Assembly (NCBI RefSeq): GCF_029541745.1
Contig: NZ_CP089746.1
Location: 496,001-560,000 of the forward strand
DNA from: Streptomyces sp. LX-29
GTDB lineage: Bacteria > Actinomycetota > Actinomycetes > Streptomycetales > Streptomycetaceae
Reading direction: 5' to 3'
DNA length: 64,000 nt
The notes under the pieces are model-generated. The model ran no database searches and was not told the DNA's origin. It was given only the letters and a program-made list of their open reading frames with translations. Both the position numbers and the translations under genes were made by a program. Numbering within the stretch: position 1 is the stretch's first letter; every line of letters begins with the position of its first letter. Shown here piece by piece: positions 58,409-64,000 of this stretch.

Positions 58409-59347
58409 TCACCGGGCTCGGGTGATCATCTCGGCGAGGGCGGCGATGGGTGGCCACGACCACTGGCCGGCGCGCGCGACCAGGAAGCTGCGGCGGGTGC
58501 CGGCGAGCGGATCCAGCACCCGGAAGGCCACGCCCCGCCGTCCCCGCTCGATGCCGGACTCGGCGAGCAGCGCCACCCCGAGCCCCGCGCCGACCAGACT
58601 GTTGACCAGGTGCAGGCTGTCCACGCGGTGGGCGATCCGCGGCGCGAAGCCGGCGAACGCGCACACGCGCTGCACCAGCTCGTCGTCGTCGGTGCCGCGC
58701 GAGTTGGCGATCCAGCCGGTGGTGGCGAAGTCCGCCAGCCCGGACACGGCGATGGGTCGGTCGGCGTGCGGATGATCCGCAGGGACGGCGAGGTACAGCG
58801 GCTGCTCCTCGAACTGCCGGGCGCTGAGCTCGGGCGGCAGCGTGCGCGGCACCCGGCTGTAGTCGTAGACCACGCCGAGGTCGATGCCGCCGGAGCGCAG
58901 CAGCTCCACGGTGTGCTCCGGCTCGTGCTCGTTCACCTCCACCTCGACCCGCGGATGCCTGCGCCGCAGCCGGGACAGGGCGGGCAGCACCACCGGTTCG
59001 ACCGCCGTGAAGAAGGTCGCCAGCCGGACCCGTCCGACGGGCTCCGCCTCGCCGTGCAGCTCCGCCCGGGCCTCCTCGACCGCGGCGAGGATGCCCACGG
59101 CGTGCTCGACCAGGCGCTCCCCCGCCGGCGTCAGCCGCACCCGGCGGCCGACCGGGGTGAGCAGCGGCACTCCGACCTCCTGCTCCAGCACGGCCAGGTG
59201 CTTGGAGACCGCCGACGTCCCGTACCCGGTGCCCTCCGCCACCGCGGCCATGGTGCCGAGCCGGTGCAGCTCGACCAGCAGTCGGAGCCGGCCCAGGTCC
59301 GGGAGCTGTCGCATCGCCTCTACCGCCACCCCGGCATCGTCCACCAT
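58409..59347 (-). CDS. LysR-family regulator
   Basis: 312 aa. N-terminal helix-turn-helix: LVELHRLGTMAAVAEGTGYG followed by TSAVSKHLAVLEQEVGVPLL, then the effector domain. The start ATG 59347 fits a leaderless transcript because TATCGT (minus strand) lies 6 nt before it; the alternative ATG 59314 gives a more typical N-terminus (MRQLPDLGRLRLL). The start codon lies at the centre of a perfect 10-bp palindrome (59336-59358). It is divergent from an EamA transporter gene, which it probably regulates. Confidence 0.87.
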   Translation of the reverse strand: MVDDAGVAVEAMRQLPDLGRLRLLVELHRLGTMAAVAEGTGYGTSAVSKHLAVLEQEVGVPLLTPVGRRVRLTPAGERLVEHAVGILAAVEEARAELHGEAEPVGRVRLATFFTAVEPVVLPALSRLRRRHPRVEVEVNEHEPEHTVELLRSGGIDLGVVYDYSRVPRTLPPELSARQFEEQPLYLAVPADHPHADRPIAVSGLADFATTGWIANSRGTDDDELVQRVCAFAGFAPRIAHRVDSLHLVNSLVGAGLGVALLAESGIERGRRGVAFRVLDPLAGTRRSFLVARAGQWSWPPIAALAEMITRAR

Positions 59348-59381
59348 CGGTGGACGATACGTCCACAACCAGCCCGTGGAC
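59336..59381. promoter_or_regulatory. LysR operator region: perfect 10-bp palindrome plus second inverted repeat
   Basis: ATCGTCCACC (59336-59345) and GGTGGACGAT (59349-59358) form a perfect inverted repeat with ATC between. A second, related repeat (GTCCAC at 59361-59366 and GTGGAC at 59376-59381) follows. The first covers the -10 and start codon of the LysR gene, and both lie upstream of the EamA gene. This fits a regulator-binding site for the pair. Confidence 0.65.
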
Positions 59382-59385
59382 AGAA

Positions 59386-60405
59386 ATGGACGAGAAACGA
59401 TCAAATGACCGGGTGACAGCCAGCACCGCCCCCGCCCCGAGCGCCTCCTCCCCGAGCGCCCCCTCCCCCAGCACCCCCGCGTCCGCCCCGGCGCGCCCGT
59501 CGCCGAAGGCGACGTCGGAGGTGTCGTCCCGAGGCGCCGCCCCGAAGCATCCCGGGAGCCACCGTGTGCCGGGGCCCGCGCTCCTCCTCGTCGCCATGGC
59601 CGTGCTGCACACCGGGGGCGCGCTGGCGACCGAGCTGTTCGGCTCCCTCGGCCCGGCCGGCACCACCTGGCTCCGTCTGTCCTTCGCCGCCGTGATGCTC
59701 CTCGCCTTCACCGGGCGGTCCCTGTGGCGCGTGGTACGGACGGCGTCCCGGGCCGACCTGCTGGCGACCTGTCTGCTGGGCGCGGTGAGCGCGGGCATGA
59801 TGCTGCTGTTCTCCGAGGCCGCCGCCCGACTGCCGCTGGGCACCGCCACCGCCCTGGAGTTCCTGGGCCCGCTCGCCGTCGCCGTGGCGGCGTCACGGCG
59901 GCCCAGGGAGCTCGCCTGGCTCGGGCTGGCCGCCTCCGGGGTCCTGCTCCTCACCTCGCCCTGGGGCGGCGCCGCCAGCCTCGCCGGGGTCCTCTTCGGC
60001 CTGGGTTCCGCGGCCTGCTGGGCGCTCTACGTCATCGGCACCGCCCACGTGGGCAGCCGCTTCTCCGCCCAGCACGGGCTCGCCATCTCGCTGGCGGTCG
60101 CCACCGTGGTCGCCGCGCCGTTCGGCGCCCCCGGCGTCGTCACGGGCGTGACCTGGGAGACGGCCGCCGCCGCGGCGGGCATCGCCGTACTCATGCCGCT
60201 GGTGCCGTTCCTGCTGGAGATGATGGCTCTCCAGCGCATGGGGAAGACCGCCTACGGCACGCTGGCCGGGCTCGAACCGGCGGTGAGCATGCTGGCCGGT
60301 GTGGTCCTCATCGCCCAGACCCCCGACCTCCAGCAGCTCGCCGGCACCGTACTGGTGGTCGTCGCCGGCATCGGCGCCGCGCGCGCGGACGCGTCCCGGG
60401 CCTGA
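59386..60405 (+). CDS. EamA/RhtA-type transporter
   Basis: About 339 aa. After a Pro/Ser/Ala-rich cytoplasmic N-terminus (about 50 residues) come ten hydrophobic helices in two EamA repeats, beginning LLLVAMAVLHTGGALATELFG and with LGTATALEFLGPLAVA, a pattern seen in RhtA-like threonine/homoserine exporters. Substrate is inference. The start is uncertain: ATG 59386 or GTG 59413, neither with a good ribosome-binding site. It is divergent from the LysR gene across the palindromic operator. Confidence 0.85.
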   Translation: MDEKRSNDRVTASTAPAPSASSPSAPSPSTPASAPARPSPKATSEVSSRGAAPKHPGSHRVPGPALLLVAMAVLHTGGALATELFGSLGPAGTTWLRLSFAAVMLLAFTGRSLWRVVRTASRADLLATCLLGAVSAGMMLLFSEAAARLPLGTATALEFLGPLAVAVAASRRPRELAWLGLAASGVLLLTSPWGGAASLAGVLFGLGSAACWALYVIGTAHVGSRFSAQHGLAISLAVATVVAAPFGAPGVVTGVTWETAAAAAGIAVLMPLVPFLLEMMALQRMGKTAYGTLAGLEPAVSMLAGVVLIAQTPDLQQLAGTVLVVVAGIGAARADASRA

Positions 60406-60448
60406 GCCCGCCGGCCCGGGCGTACCCCCGTCGAGCGTCGCGCCCACC

Positions 60449-60483
60449 GGGGCGGCGGCGTTTCTCCCCCGCTCCGCCGCCCC
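60449..60483. terminator. Hairpin between EamA and acylase genes
   Basis: GGGGCGGCGG (60449-60458) pairs with CCGCCGCCCC (60474-60483) across a 15-nt pyrimidine-rich loop. It lies between the convergent EamA and acylase genes. Confidence 0.5.
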
Positions 60484-60551
60484 CTCGGCGCACCGGATCA
60501 GGCCGGCGCCGGCTCAGGTCAGCACCGGCTCAGCCCGGCGCCCGGCTCGTC

Positions 60552-62981
60552 TCAGCGCTGACTCACCCGAACCACACGCAGCTGTGGCGATGCCAGGATG
60601 TCCTTCTCGCAGAAGCGGGCGGTCACCATCCTGCCGGCCGAGAAGAGCTCGGTCTGGTCGCTGTAGTGCGGCGATCCGGGGTCGGCGGACTGGGAGTACG
60701 ACAGCACGGTGCGGGCGATCGGGCACGGGCCGCCGTCGAAGCCCACGGCCTGGATGTAGCTGGATCCGAACGGCACCTCGGCATAACCGCCGCGCGCCGG
60801 GTCCCAGTCGGCATCGATCATGTTCCAGACGCCCAGCGCCTCCGGGCCGCCCCCGATCGGGATGCGCTTGCCGTTGCGCTCGACGAACTGGTGCCGGCCC
60901 AGCGGGGCGTCGAGTGCGATCTTCGCGGCACGCAGCTCGGCCACGGTGTCCGCCAGCGCGCGGGCGAAGGCGGGGTGTCCGGTGTTGAGCGTGTTCGGCG
61001 TGGTCAGCGGCTTGGCCGGATCGAAGGGCACACGCCACAGCTCCGCCTCCGGCACCTGCGCGACCAGGCGGCCGGCGAAGCGCTCGAAGAGCAGGGCGCC
61101 CTTGCTGCCCGTGCGCATGGTGCGGTCCCAGCGGGCCAGGACGCGGCACGCCGCGGAGACGTCGACGACCGTACCGTCGCTGCCGGTCGCCCGCCCGGCC
61201 GGCAGCTCGGCGCAGGCCGCCGCCGCGTCGCCGGCGGTCAGGGCACCGGTGGGTGAGCGGTCGGCGAACTGCTGCCGCTGAAGGTCGGCCACGGTCAGCC
61301 CGCCGCGCTTCGCCAGGGCCGAGACGTCCTCGACGGCGCCGCGCGTCCGCAGCGAGCGGCTGGTACCGGTGTCGCCGAAGATCCGCGGGTATCCGGTCAG
61401 CGGGCGGTCCGCGTTGGTCAGCCAGGGGCTGTCGTTGGAGTTCTCCGCGTACGGCGCGTCGACCAGGGTCGGCATCCTGGACGGGCCGAACACCCCGGGT
61501 TGCAGGGCGTCGGAGTCCCGGCCGAAGGCGCAGCCGCCGCGGGAGCCGTCGAGCACGGCGAGCCCCATGCCCGGGTACGTCTGGCGGCCGAGCGCGGTCG
61601 AGCAGCTCTCGGCGAGCGCGTCGGTGACCCGCGGCAGCACCTGCGACTGGGTGTAGAGGCTGTGCCCGCCGGAGTCGGCGGCGACGGTGTTCACCCACGG
61701 CAGGCCCTGGGTGCGGCTCAGGGTGCGCTGGATGTCCCGTACGCTCCGCGACGTGCCGAAGCCCAGCGAGGTGTCGGTGAACCGCAGTTGGGCCGCGTTG
61801 GGGTCGTTGAGCGCGTACGCCGAGCCCTTGGTCCACGGCAGCGGGAACTCCCTCCCCAGCCCGGTCACCACGGGCCCGTGCCGGGTCCACCACTGGGTGC
61901 GGGTGACCCGGGAGACGGTCCCGTCCTTCGCCCGTACGGGCACCGTGACGGTGCGCTCGGTCATCCGCTGCGCCTTGCCGTCCACCAGGTAGGCGCGCGG
62001 GTCGCCGGGGACGAGCTTCAGCTCGTGGAGGCTCAGCGGCACGCCCGTGGCGACGGTGTGGCTCCACGCGACGTCCGCGTTGTAGCCGATCTGGACGACG
62101 GGCGAGCCGAGCAGCGAGCCGCCGGAGACGTCGAGTTCGCCGGGGATGGTCTGCTGGGCCTGCCAGAAGCGACGGCCACCCTGCCAGGGGTAGTGGGGGT
62201 TGCCGAGCAGCAGTCCGCGCTTGCCGGCGGTGGTGGCGCCGGAGAAGGCGACGGCGTTGGAGCCCATGCCGGAGTTGCGGGCGGAGAGGACGGCACGGGC
62301 GGCGGCCGCGGGGTCCTCGGGGAGGGACGCGGTGCGCGCGGCGACGCCGGCGGGCGGCCGTGCGTCGGTGATGCCGTCCACCGCCAGGCCCTGACCGCTC
62401 AGCAGGATCAGGGCGTAGCCGCGCCGGGCCACGTCGACCGTGGTGATCGGGCGGACCCAGTCCTTGCCCCGGCACTTCGGATCATCGATCCTGTTTTTCG
62501 CCAGCCAGGCGTTGTAGCCGGCGGCCCAGCCGCGCATCAGCTCCTTGCTCTGCCGGGAGGGGCCGGCCGGCGCCGGCTGGGCGAGCATCTTCTCGACGGT
62601 CCGCGTGTCGCGTATGCCGGCGAAGAACAGGTCGCTGGAGAGGTTGGTGCCGGCGCTCGACAGCGACCCGTCGGTTCTGCCGTCGGCGCCGAAGTGGCGG
62701 GAGCGCTCCCCGCGTACGGTGACGAACCCGTCGGCGAGTGTGCAGATCTGGTCGGCGGCCTGGGCCCAGCCGGTGCCGAAGCCGAGGTTCGCGTAGTCCT
62801 TGGCGACGATGTGGGGAATGCCGTACTCGGTGTAGCGGATCACGGCGGACAGTCCGCCGCCGGACGCGCGCTCCCCGGCGCGGGCCGTGGCGTCGGCCGC
62901 GGTGGCCGGCAGCATCGAGGCCCCGGTCAGCACGGCGAGTCCGCCGACGGTCAGGGCGCGCAGACGATGACGTAAACGCAA
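60552..62981 (-). CDS. Secreted penicillin-acylase family Ntn-hydrolase (AhlM/aculeacin acylase-like)
   Basis: 809 aa, the usual precursor length. A signal peptide (about 1-30) is followed by the alpha subunit (VIRYTEYGIPHIVAKDYANLG), a spacer, and the autocatalytic beta-subunit N-terminal Ser in SGMGSNAVAFSG, with the downstream GNPHYPW and WSHT motifs and the HGPVVTG Ntn signature. Streptomycete relatives (AhlM, aculeacin A acylase) cleave long-chain acyl amides such as N-acyl-homoserine lactones, lipopeptides or penicillin V. The start is a TTG at 62981 with AGGGGAG upstream, and codon 3 is TTA (62973-62975 on the plus strand), implying bldA-dependent, late expression. Confidence 0.88.
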   Translation of the reverse strand: MRLRHRLRALTVGGLAVLTGASMLPATAADATARAGERASGGGLSAVIRYTEYGIPHIVAKDYANLGFGTGWAQAADQICTLADGFVTVRGERSRHFGADGRTDGSLSSAGTNLSSDLFFAGIRDTRTVEKMLAQPAPAGPSRQSKELMRGWAAGYNAWLAKNRIDDPKCRGKDWVRPITTVDVARRGYALILLSGQGLAVDGITDARPPAGVAARTASLPEDPAAAARAVLSARNSGMGSNAVAFSGATTAGKRGLLLGNPHYPWQGGRRFWQAQQTIPGELDVSGGSLLGSPVVQIGYNADVAWSHTVATGVPLSLHELKLVPGDPRAYLVDGKAQRMTERTVTVPVRAKDGTVSRVTRTQWWTRHGPVVTGLGREFPLPWTKGSAYALNDPNAAQLRFTDTSLGFGTSRSVRDIQRTLSRTQGLPWVNTVAADSGGHSLYTQSQVLPRVTDALAESCSTALGRQTYPGMGLAVLDGSRGGCAFGRDSDALQPGVFGPSRMPTLVDAPYAENSNDSPWLTNADRPLTGYPRIFGDTGTSRSLRTRGAVEDVSALAKRGGLTVADLQRQQFADRSPTGALTAGDAAAACAELPAGRATGSDGTVVDVSAACRVLARWDRTMRTGSKGALLFERFAGRLVAQVPEAELWRVPFDPAKPLTTPNTLNTGHPAFARALADTVAELRAAKIALDAPLGRHQFVERNGKRIPIGGGPEALGVWNMIDADWDPARGGYAEVPFGSSYIQAVGFDGGPCPIARTVLSYSQSADPGSPHYSDQTELFSAGRMVTARFCEKDILASPQLRVVRVSQR

Positions 62982-63017
62982 TTCGACTCCCCTCGGGAGA
63001 ATCAGGAGAACACTTCA

Positions 63018-63067
63018 TCCTTCTGACTGCGGCAAGAAGGACGCCGCGTGAGGGGAGGAGGTTGTCA
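63018..63067 (+). other. Inverted repeat and unused strong Shine-Dalgarno upstream of acylase gene
   Basis: TCCTTCT (63018-63024) and AGAAGGA (63035-63041) form a perfect 7-bp inverted repeat. At 63051-63062 a very strong Shine-Dalgarno (AGGGGAGGAGG) precedes an ATG (63067). The plus-strand frame of 110 codons from there runs antisense into the triple-repeat gene and shows no recognisable protein, so it may be a gene remnant or a short peptide. Confidence 0.35.
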
Positions 63068-63199
63068 TGAGGGCGGCCGGGCAGACCGGTTCGGCCGGCG
63101 CGGCTGAGGTGCCCGGGCGGATCGTCGTCGACGACGGCGGGGCGGAGGAGCGCGGGGGCCGTCCGGTGGGCCGTGCGGGCGGCCCACCGGGATCGGCCT

Positions 63200-63937
63200 C
63201 TAGGTCAGTGGGAGCGCCTTGGCACCCGACAGCACCGGCACGAGGGCGTAGTTGCCGTCCCCGGCACCGCAGGACGGCCGGGTGTCGGCCGTGTCGGACA
63301 CGTTCGTCCCCGCCGCGAACCGACCGTCACCGCTCGTCACCACCGTCGAGAAGTGGTTGGTGGCCGAACCGGAGTAGAACATGCACTGGTGCACGTTGAC
63401 GTGGTGACCCGTGGTCAGGTCCAGTGCCTTGACGCCGGACAGCAGCGGTACCAGGGCGTAGTTGCCATCCCCGGCGCCGCACGACGGCCGGGTGTCGGCC
63501 GTGTCGGACACGTTCGTCCCCGCCGCGAACCGACCGTCGCTGCTCGTCACCACGGTGGTGAAGTGGTTGGCGGTCGAGCCGGAGTAGTACACGCACTGGT
63601 GCAGGTTGAGATAGCGCCCGGCGGTCACGTCGAGCGCCTTGGCAGCCGACAGCAGGGGAACGACGGTGTAGTTGCCGTCCCCGGCGCCGCAGGACGGCCG
63701 GGTGTCGGCCGTGTCGGACACGTTCGTCCCCGCCGCGAACCGACCGTCACCGCTCGTCACCACCGTCGAGAAGTGGTTGGTGGCCGAACCGGAGTAGTAC
63801 ATGCACTGGTGCAGGTTGAGATAGGTGACGGCCTGTTGTCGCGGCCCCTGGGCGTGGGCCGTCACCGGTGCGAGCAGTAGGGCGGTGGCGCCGGCCGCGG
63901 CGGCGAGCCACTTCCTGAGGTACCCCTTCGGGCGCAC
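63200..63937 (-). CDS. Secreted protein with three near-identical 70-residue repeats
   Basis: 245 aa. A signal peptide (about 1-29, ending AHAQ) is followed by three tandem copies of a 70-residue unit with the pattern LNLHQCMYYSGSATNHFSTV, then VTSGDGRFAAGTNVSDTADT, then RPSCGAGDGNYTVVPLLS. Each copy has two Cys, likely a disulfide within each unit. The copies differ at only a few positions, at both protein and DNA level, which suggests recent duplication or ongoing homogenisation. I do not recognise the domain. The GTG at 63937 has AGGGGGAA 5 nt upstream. The acylase gene is on the same strand, 218 bp downstream. Confidence 0.82.
   Translation of the reverse strand: MRPKGYLRKWLAAAAGATALLLAPVTAHAQGPRQQAVTYLNLHQCMYYSGSATNHFSTVVTSGDGRFAAGTNVSDTADTRPSCGAGDGNYTVVPLLSAAKALDVTAGRYLNLHQCVYYSGSTANHFTTVVTSSDGRFAAGTNVSDTADTRPSCGAGDGNYALVPLLSGVKALDLTTGHHVNVHQCMFYSGSATNHFSTVVTSGDGRFAAGTNVSDTADTRPSCGAGDGNYALVPVLSGAKALPLT
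63205..63835. repeat. 210-bp coding tandem repeat, three copies
   Basis: The segment GTTGCCGTCC/GTTGCCATCC recurs at 63251, 63461 and 63671, an exact 210-bp period, with very high identity among copies (for example the TCGGACACGTTCGTCCCCGC block is unchanged in all three). Confidence 0.9.
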
Positions 63938-64000
63938 GGTGGTTCCCCCTCTCCGCTCCCTTCGGCAAGGAGCAGGGACAGGAGAGCACGGCGCGTCGCC

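Noticed and set aside
63205..63835. CRISPR array
   Set aside because: The 210-bp repeats are contiguous and protein-coding with a signal peptide; there are no spacers or cas genes. The same applies to the short tandem arrays, which have no unique spacers.

Overview
The window reads as chromosome of a Streptomyces-like actinomycete. The DNA is very GC-rich (well over 70% by eye), GTG and TTG starts are common, TTA codons are almost absent, and many families are typical of streptomycetes: a kinase/solute-binding fusion, a nitrate reductase fused to a CysJ-like flavoprotein, DinB/mycothiol-type proteins, many one-component regulators, Tat and lipoprotein signal peptides, and leaderless promoters. 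I see no rRNA, tRNA, CRISPR array, prophage or complete biosynthetic gene cluster. The only complete mobile element is one IS701-type element.

Layout. 1-9.4 kb: a Rieske oxygenase divergent from a Ser/Thr kinase fused to an extracellular solute-binding domain, then a DJ-1/PfpI protein, an MFS transporter, a short-chain dehydrogenase, an arginase-fold hydrolase and an ArsR-type regulator. 9.5-16.6 kb: a Tat-exported alpha/beta hydrolase, a polyprenyl diphosphate synthase with a long disordered N-terminus, a DUF418 membrane protein, an FMN reductase, and a short threonyl-tRNA synthetase preceded by a leaderless Thr-rich leader peptide and a 13-bp terminator hairpin. 16.7-29.8 kb is a run of minus-strand genes: two tyrosine phosphatases, SRPBCC, RluA pseudouridine synthase, NUDIX, DinB-like, LuxR, the 1424-residue assimilatory nitrate reductase behind two GlnR-like boxes, an M64 metallopeptidase and a flavoprotein monooxygenase.

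29.9-42.7 kb: small lipoprotein, NAD(P)-binding protein, EamA/MarR divergent pair, a Tat-exported DJ-1 protein, a large Ig-like/multi-TM surface protein coupled to a secreted carboxylesterase, a flavin monooxygenase with a TTA codon, and a TetR gene divergent from a coupled DUF2867/small membrane protein pair. 42.7-49.9 kb: the IS element (frameshifted transposase), which landed on the stop codon of a pentapeptide-repeat gene, then a repeat-filled gap, a HelD-type RNA polymerase-associated helicase and a LysR gene divergent from a mycothiol-type isomerase. 50.2-54.4 kb: an overlapping run of secreted alpha/beta hydrolase, acyltransferase, and NarL-type histidine kinase/response regulator. 54.8-64 kb: a lipoprotein, SDR, AraC, a LysR/EamA divergent pair around a perfect operator, a secreted penicillin/acyl-homoserine-lactone acylase with a TTA third codon, and a secreted protein made of three near-identical 70-residue repeats.

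Two themes cut across the window. First, regulation can be read from the DNA: threonine attenuation, GlnR-like boxes, palindromes at several divergent promoters, leaderless -10 elements and bldA-type TTA codons. Second, short tandem repeats (units of 8, 13, 14, 18, 21 and 45 bp, plus a 210-bp coding triplication) occur repeatedly in intergenic gaps and in protein linkers, with a different unit sequence at each site.
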